A stretch of 64,000 nt of DNA from Salinilacustrithrix flava (GCF_041228405.1 NZ_CP133888.1:930001-994000), one strand, 5' to 3'; positions 41,312 through 54,176 are shown, numbered from the stretch's first letter. The notes: generated by a model from the letters alone, not told the origin. Translations and numbers: made by a program.

Positions 41312-42319
41312 ATGAGATCCCGCACCTCCCGGCTGCTCAGCCGCTCCCTCCTCGCCCTGGGCGCCGCCTCCCTCGTCATCGGGACGCTGCCCGCCGGCGC
41401 CGCCACGGCCGTCGGCCTCGGTACGGCGAACGAGTTCTCCGTGCTCGCCGGCTCCACGGTCACCAACACCGGGCCGACCACCGTCACCGGCAGCCTCGGC
41501 GTCAGCCCCGGCACCGCCATCACCGGCTTCCCGCCCGGCATCGTCGGCGGCACCATCCACAGCGCAGACGCAACCGCCGCGCAGGCGCAGACCGACACCA
41601 CCACCGCCTACAACACCGCGGCCTCCCAGACCCCCGCCACCGCCGTGGCCGTCGAGCTCGGTGGCCGGACGCTCGAGCCCGGCGTGTACCGCAACGGAAC
41701 CCTGGGCATCACCGGCACGCTCACGCTCGACGCGCAGGGCGACCCCGACGCCGTCTTCGTCTTCCAGGCGGGCAGCACCCTCATCACCGCGAGCGGCAGC
41801 CGGGTCAACATGATCAACGGCGCCCAGGCCTGCAACGTCTTCTGGCAGGTCGGCAGCTCGGCGACGCTCGGGACCTCCACCCAGTTCGTCGGCACGGTGC
41901 TCGCCCTCACCTCGATCACCGCCGACAACGGCGCCACGGTCCAGGGACGCCTGCTCGCCCGCAACGGCGCGGTCACCCTCGACAACAACGTCATCACCAC
42001 CACCGCCTGCGCCACAGCGACGACCACGACCGCACCGACCACCACGACGACCACCGCTGACACCAGCACGACCGTCGCCCCCACGACCACCACCGCCGCG
42101 CCGACCGCCACCACCGCCCCGACCACCACGGAGGCGAGCGGGCCCACTCCGTCCACCACGCCCACGACGGCGACGCCCGCGACGCTCACCGGCGGCGGAG
42201 GCGGCACACCCACGACGTCGCTGCCTCGGACCGGCTCCGGCCTCACGGTCCTCGCGATCGGTGGCGCGGTCGCCCTCCTGCTGGGTGCCGCGATGGTGCG
42301 CCGCTCCTCGACGATCTAG
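41312..42319 (+). CDS. Sortase-anchored DUF3494 (ice-binding-like) surface protein
   Basis: 335 residues. A signal peptide (MRSRTSRLLSRSLLALGAASLVIGTLPAGAATA) is followed by a DUF3494 domain: SVLAGSTVTNTGPTTVTGSLGVSPGTAITGFPPGIVGGTIH, and later VFVFQAGSTLITASGSRVNMINGAQACNVFWQVGSSATLGTSTQFVGTVLA. A Thr/Pro-rich wall-spanning linker follows. The C-terminus has LPRTG, a hydrophobic segment and RRSS, a classic sortase signal. DUF3494 includes ice-binding proteins and adhesins; which one is not clear. No sortase gene is in the window. An earlier in-frame start at 41204 would hide the signal peptide. Confidence 0.9.
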   Translation: MRSRTSRLLSRSLLALGAASLVIGTLPAGAATAVGLGTANEFSVLAGSTVTNTGPTTVTGSLGVSPGTAITGFPPGIVGGTIHSADATAAQAQTDTTTAYNTAASQTPATAVAVELGGRTLEPGVYRNGTLGITGTLTLDAQGDPDAVFVFQAGSTLITASGSRVNMINGAQACNVFWQVGSSATLGTSTQFVGTVLALTSITADNGATVQGRLLARNGAVTLDNNVITTTACATATTTTAPTTTTTTADTSTTVAPTTTTAAPTATTAPTTTEASGPTPSTTPTTATPATLTGGGGGTPTTSLPRTGSGLTVLAIGGAVALLLGAAMVRRSSTI

Positions 42320-42321
42320 CC
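42313..42321. repeat. Putative target-site duplication, left copy (GATCTAGCC)
   Basis: The same 9 bp occur at 43457-43465 on the other side of the insertion sequence. The left copy contains the stop of the surface protein gene; the right copy contains the stop of the globin gene. Confidence 0.6.
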
Positions 42322-43456
42322 CTTCCAGGCCGGGGTTCGAGGTGACAGATGGGCCCTGTGGTTGATGGTCATGCTGCTTGGCGGCGGCGGTGGGTGTCGA
42401 GGATCTCGGAGGGCTTGCGGCCGGCCATGTAGTCGCCGTGGTTGCGTCGCCGCGTGTTGTAGCGGATCAGCCAGGCGTTGGCTTCGGCCTGGAGCTGGCG
42501 GACCGAGTTGAAGTGGCGTCGGTGGAACGCTGGCCGCCAGCACTCCTGGAGCATCGTGCCCTGGAACCGTTCGCACACGGCGTTGTGGTTCGGTGAGCGG
42601 GGCGGGATCCGGACGTGGTCGATGCCGATCTCGGCGAGGTGGTGCCGGAACGCGAGTCCCTTGTACTCGGGTCCGTTGTCGGACAGCACCCGCCGGAGCG
42701 GGATCCCAAGGCGGCGCATCGTGGTGCGGACGTGGTCGATGAAGCGGATCGTGTCGGCGGTGGTGACCGGCCCGATGATGAGCTTCACGATCGCCCATCG
42801 GGTGCAGGTGTCCACGGCGGTGAGTTGGTACACCTTGCCCACGCCTTTGAGGTTGCCGATGTAGAAGCTGTCCACGGCCACGAGATCGCCAGGGTGGCCG
42901 GCCCAGTGGCAGAACCCGAACGGCTCGCCCAGCGCTTCGGTGACCGGTTCGGTAATGATCCCGGCCAGCGCAGCGATTGCCGCAGCCCGGGCGATGCGTT
43001 GGCGGCGCCGACCCAGGCCGTGGTCGACCAGAATCCGCTGCACGGTCGTCTTGCCGATCTCATAGCCCAGCTCCTGGAGCCGGTCGGCGAGCTGGCGGCA
43101 GCCGAGCGTCGGCTCGACTACGGCAACGGCGAGCAGGTCGGCGACCACGTGGGTCGGGGTCTCGCTGGGCTGGGCCGGGCGGCGCCGGTCTCTGGGCCAC
43201 AGCGCCTCGAGCCCGTAGAGCTCGGAGGTGTTCTTCCATTCGTAGTAGCGGGTGCGGGACACGCCGATCTGGCGGCAGGCGGCGGAGATGTTGCCGAGTT
43301 CTTCAGCGAGATCAAGCAACCGGACGCGCCGGTGGTAGATGATCTCTGCAGAGGTGGTCATGGTGATGGGTTCCTTTGGATCTGTGGAAGGAACCACAGG
43401 GTCCATCACCAGGCCCCTCTGTAGAGGGACCTGCAACCTCAACCCCCGGACAGCAA
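42322..43456 (-). mobile_element. IS481-like insertion sequence
   Basis: About 1135 bp with one DDE transposase gene. The ends, read inward from 42323 and from 43456, match at 20 of 28 positions without gaps (sharing CCGGGG and GAGGT), which suggests imperfect terminal inverted repeats. A subterminal decamer CCCTGTGGTT (42354-42363, inverted at 43392-43401) is present, and a hairpin CCCTCT-GT-AGAGGG lies at 43415-43428. The flanks carry a 9-bp direct repeat, GATCTAGCC. The exact ends are uncertain by one or two bases. Confidence 0.7.
42369..43361 (-). CDS. IS481-family DDE transposase
   Basis: 330 residues from the ATG at 43361 (MTTSAEIIYHRRVRLLDLAEELGN), with an AAAGGA upstream; an ATG at 43406 is a possible alternative. 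An N-terminal helix-turn-helix (NISAACRQIGVSRTRYYEWKN) is followed by an integrase core with catalytic acids in VAVDSFYIG, LSDNGPEYKG and AVCERFQGTM, the DDE triad. The end (YMAGRKPSEIL) is also family-typical. The frame is intact, so the element may still be active or be a recent arrival. Confidence 0.93.
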   Translation of the reverse strand: MTTSAEIIYHRRVRLLDLAEELGNISAACRQIGVSRTRYYEWKNTSELYGLEALWPRDRRRPAQPSETPTHVVADLLAVAVVEPTLGCRQLADRLQELGYEIGKTTVQRILVDHGLGRRRQRIARAAAIAALAGIITEPVTEALGEPFGFCHWAGHPGDLVAVDSFYIGNLKGVGKVYQLTAVDTCTRWAIVKLIIGPVTTADTIRFIDHVRTTMRRLGIPLRRVLSDNGPEYKGLAFRHHLAEIGIDHVRIPPRSPNHNAVCERFQGTMLQECWRPAFHRRHFNSVRQLQAEANAWLIRYNTRRRNHGDYMAGRKPSEILDTHRRRQAA

Positions 43457-43465
43457 GATCTAGCC
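43457..43465. repeat. Putative target-site duplication, right copy (GATCTAGCC)
   Basis: Identical to 42313-42321. It retains the minus-strand stop (TAG) of the truncated haemoglobin gene. Confidence 0.6.
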
Positions 43466-43828
43466 GGCGAGGCGACGGGCGATCACGCCGGCCATGTGGG
43501 CCGCGTGGCGCTTGGCCCGCTCGGCCTGCGACCCGGACCAGCCGCGGTCGACCGACTCGACGAAGAGCCGGTACCACCGGTCGAACAGCTCGGGCTCGAA
43601 GGGCTGCTCGGCGTGCACTCGCTGGTGCGCGGCCAGGATGCGCCCGTCGTAGCTCGGGTGATCCAGCAGCACGCGGCACCAGTAGCCGATGAGCCGCGGG
43701 ATGTGCTCGGCCCAATCGACCTCGGCGACCTCACCGAAGACGGGCCCGAGCAGGTCGTCGAAGGCGACCTCCCGGTAGAAGTGGACGACCAGGTCGTGGA
43801 TCGCGGCGCGGTCGTCCAGATCGGGCAC
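43460..43828 (-). CDS. Truncated haemoglobin (group III-like)
   Basis: 122 residues: LDDRAAIHDLVVHFYREVAFDDLLGPVFGEVAEVDWAEHIPRLIGYWCRVLLDHPSYDGRILAAHQRVHAEQPF, then FDRWYRLFVESVDRGWSG. Helix B/E features and the proximal-His region in H-x-x-V-H (AAHQRVHA) match group III truncated globins, which bind O2 and NO. It starts 3 bp after the acyl-carrier-like gene on the same strand. Two further globin domains lie in this block. Its stop sits in the right copy of the IS-flanking repeat. Confidence 0.9.
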   Translation of the reverse strand: MPDLDDRAAIHDLVVHFYREVAFDDLLGPVFGEVAEVDWAEHIPRLIGYWCRVLLDHPSYDGRILAAHQRVHAEQPFEPELFDRWYRLFVESVDRGWSGSQAERAKRHAAHMAGVIARRLAG

Positions 43829-43831
43829 GGG

Positions 43832-44119
43832 CTACGCCGTCAGCTCGGCAGCGAAGGACCGGGCGACCGCCTCCGCGAGCTCGATCGCCGTCCGGCAGCC
43901 GGCCAGCTCCTCGATGTCGGGCTCGCCGAGCGTCCGCTCGCCGAACTCCTCTGCCACCACATCCCAGAACGACAGCAGGGCGAGGTCGTCGTCGAGGCCG
44001 AGGACCTCGACCGGCGTCGCCGGGTCCAGCCCGTCGCCGTCGTGGACCACCGTGGCGAGCAGCTCCAGCACGTCCTCGACGGTCACCGGGTCGCTGTGGC
44101 TGTGGGTCTCTGCCGGCAT
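43832..44119 (-). CDS. Acyl-carrier-protein-like small protein without the Ser attachment site
   Basis: 95 residues. VTVEDVLELLATVVHDGDGLDPATPVEVLGLDDDLALLSFWDVVAEEFGERTLGEPDIEELAGCRTAIELAEAV follows the ACP helical pattern, but the conserved GxDS, whose Ser takes phosphopantetheine, reads GLDDDL. It may therefore be a non-acylated structural relative. A gene starting in an operon with a globin 3 bp away is unusual. Fold assignment is by pattern only. Confidence 0.6.
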   Translation of the reverse strand: MPAETHSHSDPVTVEDVLELLATVVHDGDGLDPATPVEVLGLDDDLALLSFWDVVAEEFGERTLGEPDIEELAGCRTAIELAEAVARSFAAELTA

Positions 44120-44121
44120 CC

Positions 44122-44153
44122 TCCTAGCGTAGTATTTGCATCACGCGCTAGAA
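44122..44153. promoter_or_regulatory. Divergent control region with TCCTAG / CTAGAA half-sites
   Basis: TCCTAG (44122-44127) and CTAGAA (44148-44153) lie between the divergent acyl-carrier-like/globin unit and the DUF454 gene. They resemble arms of the TTCTAG-N6-CTAGAA dyads before the suf/globin and RIC genes, but here they are 20 bp apart. The region also contains CTAGCG-N16-CGCTAG. Confidence 0.4.
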
Positions 44154-44176
44154 CAACGGATCTGACCACGTCCCCG

Positions 44177-44638
44177 ATGCTCACGATGTCCGCACCTGAC
44201 GGCGACCGGAGATGCGAGCCGAGCCCGAGGGCCGGCCCGGTGGCCCGGTTCCTGTGGCTGCTCGCCGGCCTCGGCTGCGTGGGGCTCGGCGGTCTCGGCG
44301 TCGTCGTCCCGGGCCTGCCGTCGACGATCTTCTTCATCGGCGCGGCCGCCTGCTTCACCCGGTCCAGTCCCCGGCTCGAGCAGTGGGTGCTGGGGCTTCC
44401 CGGCGTCGGCCAGATGGTGCGCGACCACCGCGCCGGGCTGGGCATGCCCCGCCGGGCCAAGTTCGCCGCCATCGCGTCGATCACCGGGTTCAGCGCGCTG
44501 GCGATCGCCGTCGCCTCCCGCCCTGCTGTCAGCATCGGGATCGGCGTGCTCGCTGCCATCGGCATCGCCGTCGTCGCCTGGCACGTGCCGACCCGCGAGC
44601 ACGTCATCGAGGCCGGCCAGGGCGGACGTCAATGGTGA
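44177..44638 (+). CDS. DUF454 (YbaN-like) inner membrane protein
   Basis: 153 residues (start at 44177; 44186 is an alternative). LWLLAGLGCVGLGGLGVVVPGLPSTIFFIGAAACFTRSSPRLEQWVLGLPGVGQMVRDHRAG is the DUF454 signature with two hydrophobic segments, followed by a third near the C-terminus. DUF454 function is unsettled; the gene often lies near haem or stress genes. The start lies after a control region shared with the divergent globin unit. The cupin-globin gene follows after 12 bp, so they form an operon. Confidence 0.85.
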   Translation: MLTMSAPDGDRRCEPSPRAGPVARFLWLLAGLGCVGLGGLGVVVPGLPSTIFFIGAAACFTRSSPRLEQWVLGLPGVGQMVRDHRAGLGMPRRAKFAAIASITGFSALAIAVASRPAVSIGIGVLAAIGIAVVAWHVPTREHVIEAGQGGRQW

Positions 44639-44650
44639 TAGGCCTCCGGC

Positions 44651-45406
44651 ATGGCTGACGTGACGCTCCCGGTCGGACTGGTCGAAGCCCGTCGCACTCC
44701 CGTGTTCGACTTCGAGTCCCTCCCGGCACCGCTCGCGACCTCCCACCGCACCACGGTGTGGGCCACCCTGCACGTGCAGGAGGGAGACGTCGACTACTCG
44801 GACCTGGAGGGTGACGAGCCCCGTCACGAGCGCCTCGAGGCCGGCGACAGCATCGTCATCCCGCCCGACGTGCTCCACCGCGTGGACCCCTCGACCGATG
44901 CACGGTTCCACCTGCAGTTCCACCGGGAGCCCGACGCCGGGATGGTCCCCGACCTGCACCCCGAGCCACCCCCTTCGCCCCGTGCCGCCGGGCCGTGGGA
45001 GCACCGGGGCCGGGACCTCGACGACCCCGACGAGATCTTCGAGATGGTCACCCGCCAGTACGCCGTGGTGGTCCAGGACGACGTCCTCGAGCCGTACTTC
45101 GCCACCGGTGGCGACTTCATCGACTGGCAGGCGCTCATCGGCAGCGTCGCCGACTTCTGGAACCACGCCCTGCTGTACGCCCCCGACTACCCCGTCGACC
45201 CGATCGAACGGCACCGCGAGGTCCACGAGCGCCGGGCGTTGACGCCGGAGGCGCTCGACCGCTGGCTCGAGATCTTCCACGAGACCGTCGACGCCGGTTG
45301 GACGGGACCGAACGCCGAGCGGGCCAAGAAGCGCGGCACCGGTGTGGCATGGGCCATGGCGCAGCGATTGCTGGGCAAGGGCGCCTGGCGGCCCGGAGCC
45401 GGCTGA
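44651..45406 (+). CDS. DUF1971 cupin fused to a truncated haemoglobin domain
   Basis: 251 residues. Residues 1-110 match DUF1971, the TehB-associated cupin: VWATLHVQEGDVDYSDLEG, RLEAGDSIVIPPDVLHRVDPSTDARFHLQFHRE. Residues 125-245 form a globin domain: DEIFEMVTRQYAVVVQDDVLEPYF, DWQALIGSVADFWNHALL, IERHREVHERRALTPEALDRWLEIFHETVDAGWTG, with the H-x-x-V-H proximal region shared with the other two globins in the window. The arrangement suggests a tellurite/oxidant-responsive cupin coupled to gas or oxidant binding. It lies 12 bp after DUF454, probably in one operon. Confidence 0.85.
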   Translation: MADVTLPVGLVEARRTPVFDFESLPAPLATSHRTTVWATLHVQEGDVDYSDLEGDEPRHERLEAGDSIVIPPDVLHRVDPSTDARFHLQFHREPDAGMVPDLHPEPPPSPRAAGPWEHRGRDLDDPDEIFEMVTRQYAVVVQDDVLEPYFATGGDFIDWQALIGSVADFWNHALLYAPDYPVDPIERHREVHERRALTPEALDRWLEIFHETVDAGWTGPNAERAKKRGTGVAWAMAQRLLGKGAWRPGAG

Positions 45407-45474
45407 GCGGGTACGGCCACCCGTCGACCAGGGAACGGGTGCAGACCGACGGCAGGCGTGGTAGTGCACCAGGC

Positions 45475-48300
<2,826 letters not shown>

Positions 48301-48308
48301 GTAGGCGC

Positions 48309-48539
48309 TCAGCCCCGCCAGTAGTCGTTCGCCGCCGCGACGGTGGCGAACTCGATCGCCACGACGTGCCCCGCCGCGGTGAGGGCGCTCGGGTCGTTGG
48401 CGTACAGCGCACGCACGCCCTGACGAGCGTCGGCGTCAGGTTGGATCGCGCCGATGGTCTTGCGAGCCATCATGATCGCCAGCTCCCGACCCTCCTCGGG
48501 CGTCGCGGTGATCAGGGTGTTGTCGGGGATGAGTGGCAT
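48309..48539 (-). CDS. Small hypothetical protein, possibly dimeric barrel-like
   Basis: 76 residues: MPLIPDNTLITATPEEGRELAIMMARKTIGAIQPDADARQGVRALYANDPSALTAAGHVVAIEFATVAAANDYWRG. The end resembles DUF1330 or other dimeric alpha/beta-barrel tails, but I do not recognise the family with confidence. A GGAGG ribosome site lies about 8 bases before the ATG. Convergent with aconitase. Confidence 0.6.
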   Translation of the reverse strand: MPLIPDNTLITATPEEGRELAIMMARKTIGAIQPDADARQGVRALYANDPSALTAAGHVVAIEFATVAAANDYWRG

Positions 48540-48593
48540 GTGTCGACCTCCAGGTCGGAGACGGATGGGGCGGGGATGAGCGGGGCCTCGGGC

Positions 48594-48980
48594 CTAGCCC
48601 ACCTCGAGGGTCGCGACCATGCCGCCCTCCTGGTGGCCGGGCACGTCGCAGTAGAGGGTGTAGGTGCCGGCGTCGAGATCGACGCTGCCCTCGTCGACGT
48701 CACCGTTGGCGTCCACCGTCAGCTCGAAGTCGTCCACGCCCTCGACGAGGAGGGTGTGCTCGATGACGCCCTCGTTCTCGTACACGACATCGATGGTCCC
48801 GGCGTCGGCCTGGTAGGTGTCCTCGGGGAAGGCGATGTCCTCGGCGATCACGGTGAGCTCGCTGCCACCGGAGCCGCCGTCGCTCGCCGGTGTCGCGGCA
48901 TCGTCGTCATCGCCACCACAGGCGGTCAACGCCAGGGCCAGCACGCCGGCCAGGGCCATCGTTCGTCGGACCTGCATCAT
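48594..48980 (-). CDS. Cupredoxin-like copper lipoprotein
   Basis: 128 residues. The lipobox LTAC ends at Cys21, so it is likely membrane-anchored. Copper ligands of a blue copper site are His75 (VIEHTLLVEG), Cys111, His116 and Met121 in LYCDVPGHQEGGM. Electron carrier outside the membrane; a donor or acceptor cannot be named. It lies between the small gene at 48309 and the suf operon's end on the same strand, but with 53- and 96-bp gaps. Confidence 0.92.
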   Translation of the reverse strand: MMQVRRTMALAGVLALALTACGGDDDDAATPASDGGSGGSELTVIAEDIAFPEDTYQADAGTIDVVYENEGVIEHTLLVEGVDDFELTVDANGDVDEGSVDLDAGTYTLYCDVPGHQEGGMVATLEVG

Positions 48981-49076
48981 CGAACCTCTCTTGTCGTTGT
49001 CGTCATGGTCGTCTCGGTCATGGTGCTCGCACCGGGCCGGCGGCGGACGTCGCCCCGCTCCGGGCCGGCGCCGACC

Positions 49077-49631
49077 TCAGAAGAGGCCGAGCTCCAGTCG
49101 GGCCGCCTCGGAGATCCGGGCTCGGTTCCAAGGCGGGTCCCACACGATCGTCACGTCGACCTCGTCGACGCCGGCGACCCGCTGCACGGCGGCTTCGGCG
49201 TCGCGTGCGATGACGTCGCCCATGCCGCAGCCGGGCGCCGTCATCGTCATGTCGATCTCGATGCAACGCCGACCGTCATCGAGGGCGACCTCGTCGCAGC
49301 GGTACACCAGGCCGAGGTCGACGATGTTGATCGGGATCTCCGGGTCGTAGACGCCTCGCAGGGCGGCGGTGACGTCGGCGAAGTCGAACGTGCCGGTCTG
49401 GCGCGTGACGCGCACCGCGGTCTCGGGTGCGGGATCGAGGCCGAGCGCATCCGCGTCGGCGCCGTCGATGCGCAGCAGGGTGCCCATCTGGGTCCGGACG
49501 GTGACGCTCGACCCGAGCCGTTGGGTGATCTCGACCTCGCCGCCGGCCGTGAGCGCGACGCGCTCGCCGTGGGGCACGGTGAGCGCCTCGCAGTCGCGCT
49601 GGAGGATCGTGGGGTGCCAGGTCTGGGTCAT
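49077..49631 (-). CDS. sufT: SufT-family Fe-S maturation protein
   Basis: 184 residues. The C-terminal half is MIP18-like (VTAALRGVYDPEIPINIVDLGLVYRCDEV, then EIDMTMTAPGCGMGDVIARDAE and DEVDVTIVWDPPWNRARIS). The N-terminal 75 residues (MTQTWHPTILQRDCEALTVPHGE) are the SufT extension. It helps Fe-S loading of target proteins in SUF systems. Its ATG overlaps the SufD stop (ATGA); it ends the operon. Confidence 0.9.
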   Translation of the reverse strand: MTQTWHPTILQRDCEALTVPHGERVALTAGGEVEITQRLGSSVTVRTQMGTLLRIDGADADALGLDPAPETAVRVTRQTGTFDFADVTAALRGVYDPEIPINIVDLGLVYRCDEVALDDGRRCIEIDMTMTAPGCGMGDVIARDAEAAVQRVAGVDEVDVTIVWDPPWNRARISEAARLELGLF

Positions 49632-50856
49632 GCGGTGCCCTCCGGGCCGAACCAGCCCGCGATCTGGTCGCGGAGCGACGGTGGATCGATGCGTTCGACG
49701 AGGGTGCGGGCGAAGGCACCCACCAGCACGTCCCGTGCCTCGGCACGGGGGATCCCCCGGCTGCGCAGGTAGAAGAGCGCATCGTCGTCGAGGCGCCCGG
49801 TGGCCGAGCCGTGGTTCGCCCGGACGTCGTCGGCGAAGATCTCCAACCACGGCCGGCTGTCCGCCTGACCCGTGGGGTGCAGCACCAGGCTGTCGGTGCG
49901 CTGGTGGGCGACGGTGGCGACCGTGTCGGGCCGCACGATGGCGTGCCCGCTCGAGGTCACCCGGGCGCGCTCGGGGACGACGCTGCGCACGGTGAGGTCG
50001 CTCGTGCAGCGGGACGCGAGGTGGTCGACGGTGACGGCGTCGTCGTGCCGCGCCCCGATCCCGGGAGCGAGCAGGGCGGTGACCGTGCACGACGCCTCCG
50101 GCTCCCGGAGCAGCGCCACCGTCGTCAGGCGCGAGATGGCGCCACCGCGCGACAGGGCGGTGACCGATGCGTGCGCACCTGCGTCGTGGTGGAGCTCGAG
50201 GCGCCCGACGTGCACCGCATCGGTGGCCTGCTCCTGGACCCGGTGCACGTCCGCGTGCGACCGGGCCGACAGACGGACGGTGGTGGAGGCGTTCGTGAAG
50301 CCACCTCCGTCGAGGCTCACATGGCTCTCGACGAGGTGGATGCGACCGCCGACGCCGACGTCGACGACGAGCCGGGGGTGGGACACGCTGGCGCCCGTGC
50401 TGACGTGCACGACGTGCACCGGCTCCCGCAGGTCGGCGTCGTCCGCCACGAGCAGGTAGAGCACGTCCTGCGATGCCGAGCGGTTCAGCGCCTCGAAGCC
50501 GTCGGGCGGGTCCCCGGCCGGGGTCGTCAGCTGGAGGCGGACCCGGGCGGACAGGTTGTGCGTGGTCCCGAACCACAGGCCGGTCGGGAGGGCATCGGTC
50601 GAGAGCGCCGGGACGTGGACGCCGTCCACGTGCACGATGCGCACGGGACCGTGCTGGCCGGCGAGGCGGTCGATGTCGTCCCGGGTGACCTCCCGCTGCC
50701 GCGGCGGGGCCTCGGGCAGCGCATCGAGGTGACGGCGGACCTCGGTGACCGGCGTGTAGCGCCAGTCCTCCTCCCGTCCGGTGGGGAGCCCGTGCTCGCA
50801 CAGCCACGTGCGGGCGTGGACGGCCTCCTCGGTCATGACGTCGTCCGCTGCGACCG

Positions 50857-50860
<4 letters not shown>
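49628..50860 (-). CDS. sufD: SufD, Fe-S assembly scaffold subunit
   Basis: 410 residues. A beta-helix with GRLDDDALFYLRSRGIPRAEARDVLVGAFARTLVERI at the end and WLEIFADDVRANHGSATG is the standard SufD C-terminus. SufD pairs with SufB in the SufBC2D scaffold. The start overlaps the SufC stop, and the stop overlaps the SufT start (both ATGA), a tightly coupled operon. Confidence 0.95.
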
Positions 50861-53038
<2,178 letters not shown>

Positions 53039-53042
<4 letters not shown>

Positions 53043-53311
53043 GCTGCGGCGGCTTCGTGGGCGCGCTCGCGCTCCTCGTTGCGGGTCGCGGCCAGGGTCG
53101 CACCGAGCATCCCGCCGAACCCTGGTCCGCCCCAGAACCCGGCGAAGGCACCGAGCCCTGCGGCCGCGATGAGGGAGGTGCCGGCGTTGAGGGCGATCGC
53201 CACCGTGAACCCGCCGACGACGAAGAAGCCGATCACCGTCCCGATCAGCGCGCCCCGCAAGGCGGCGCTCTCGGAGGTGATGCGCTCGATGGTCTCCACG
53301 ATCTCGGTCAT
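53039..53311 (-). CDS. Small two-helix membrane protein, first gene of the suf operon
   Basis: 90 residues starting MTEIVETIERITSESAALRG; a start 12 bases earlier is possible. Two hydrophobic segments, IGTVIGFFVVGGFTVAIAL and AAAGLGAFAGFWGGPGFGGMLGATL, flank a short loop. No family recognised. Its stop overlaps the SufB ATG, so it is translated with the Fe-S scaffold. A small membrane protein leading a suf operon is not typical; a regulator such as SufR or Rrf2 would be more usual. Confidence 0.75.
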
Positions 53312-53326
53312 GACGCTCCTCAATTT

Positions 53327-53344
53327 CTCTAGTAGATGCTAGAA
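53327..53344. promoter_or_regulatory. TTCTAG-N6-CTAGAA type dyad between suf operon and globin gene
   Basis: CTCTAG-TAGATG-CTAGAA (53327-53344) matches the consensus at 11 of 12 arm positions. It lies in the 71-bp divergent region between the suf operon and the globin gene at 53383 and overlaps an AT-rich stretch likely to hold both promoters. Confidence 0.55.
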
Positions 53345-53382
53345 CTATATCTCACCGCGATCGAACTTCTCCAGGAGCACCT

Positions 53383-53829
53383 GTGCGAGACACCCCCCGA
53401 CCCAGCCCCACCCAGGACCTCGACTCCGTGGAGGAGATCGCCGAGATGGTCCGACGCTTCTACGCCGACGTCGCCATGGACGACCTGCTCGGCCCCGTCT
53501 TCGAAGACGTCGCCCAGGTCGACTGGTCCGAGCACCTGCCGAAGCTGACCGCGTTCTGGTCTCGGGCCCTGCTCGGTGAGCCCGGGTACGCGGGCAACCC
53601 GTTCCGTTCCCACGCCGAGATCCACGCCCGCTCGCCCTTCACCCCCGCCCACTTCCGGCGGTGGCTCACGCTGTTCCACGAGACCATCGAGCTCGGGTGG
53701 GTCGGACCCCGTGCCGACCGGGCCCGTGACCTGGCCGACGCCGTCGCGAGGGTGCACAGCGAGCAGCTGGTCGGGGAGGCCGTGACGCTGGACGACCGGC
53801 CTTCGGTGCCGGCCCGGCACGCTGGCTAG
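53383..53829 (+). CDS. Truncated haemoglobin (group III-like), third globin domain
   Basis: 148 residues, GTG start after AGGAG (5-base spacing). VEEIAEMVRRFYADVAMDDLLGPVFEDVAQVDWSEHLPKLTAFWSRALLGEPGYAGNPFRSHAEIHARSPFTPAHFRRWLTLFHETIELGWVG has the same layout as the globin at 43460, including the H-x-x-I-H proximal region (SHAEIHAR), with a C-terminal tail of about 25 residues. Divergent from the suf operon; its stop shares CTAG with the next convergent gene. Confidence 0.92.
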   Translation: MRDTPRPSPTQDLDSVEEIAEMVRRFYADVAMDDLLGPVFEDVAQVDWSEHLPKLTAFWSRALLGEPGYAGNPFRSHAEIHARSPFTPAHFRRWLTLFHETIELGWVGPRADRARDLADAVARVHSEQLVGEAVTLDDRPSVPARHAG

Positions 53830-54176
53830 CGGCGCGGTTCGCCAGCGGAGGAGACGGCCTCGAGTCGGAGCTGGCGGATCAGCAGCGACCGCAGCTCGGC
53901 GCCGCGGACGAGGCACGTGCAGCTCTCGGCGCTCTCGTGGGTGGTCGACAGCAGCTCGTCGATGAAGTGCAGGAGCCGCTGCTGGCCGTGGCGCGCCAGC
54001 CGACGCTGGACTCCCTCGCCGTCACCCAGCTCGCGGTCGGCCACGTGCTCGACGAGCGCGTTCCGCAGGCGGCACACCTCGCCGTGGAGGGTGTCCACGT
54101 CGCCGTCGGTCGCAGCGCGCTGCACGGCGCGCGCGGCGTCGAGCAGGTCCAGCTGGCGGGGCGGATCGGTCATCAT
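53826..54176 (-). CDS. Hypothetical helical protein, partner of RIC
   Basis: 116 residues. LDLLDAARAVQRAATDGDVDTLHGEVCRLRNALVEHVADRE, then RLARHGQQRLLHFIDELLSTTHESAESCTCLVRGAELRSLL, suggests a small helical bundle with several His and a CTC pair, possibly a degenerate hemerythrin-like protein; this is only pattern-based. It starts 10 bp after the RIC stop and is cotranscribed with it. The stop overlaps that of the globin gene (CTAG, 53826-53829). Confidence 0.65.
   Translation of the reverse strand: MMTDPPRQLDLLDAARAVQRAATDGDVDTLHGEVCRLRNALVEHVADRELGDGEGVQRRLARHGQQRLLHFIDELLSTTHESAESCTCLVRGAELRSLLIRQLRLEAVSSAGEPRR

Noticed and set aside
41990..42180. Repeated Thr/Pro codons as a CRISPR-like or satellite repeat
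   Set aside because: These ACC/ACG repeats are coding for the Thr/Pro-rich wall linker of the LPXTG protein and lack regular spacers.
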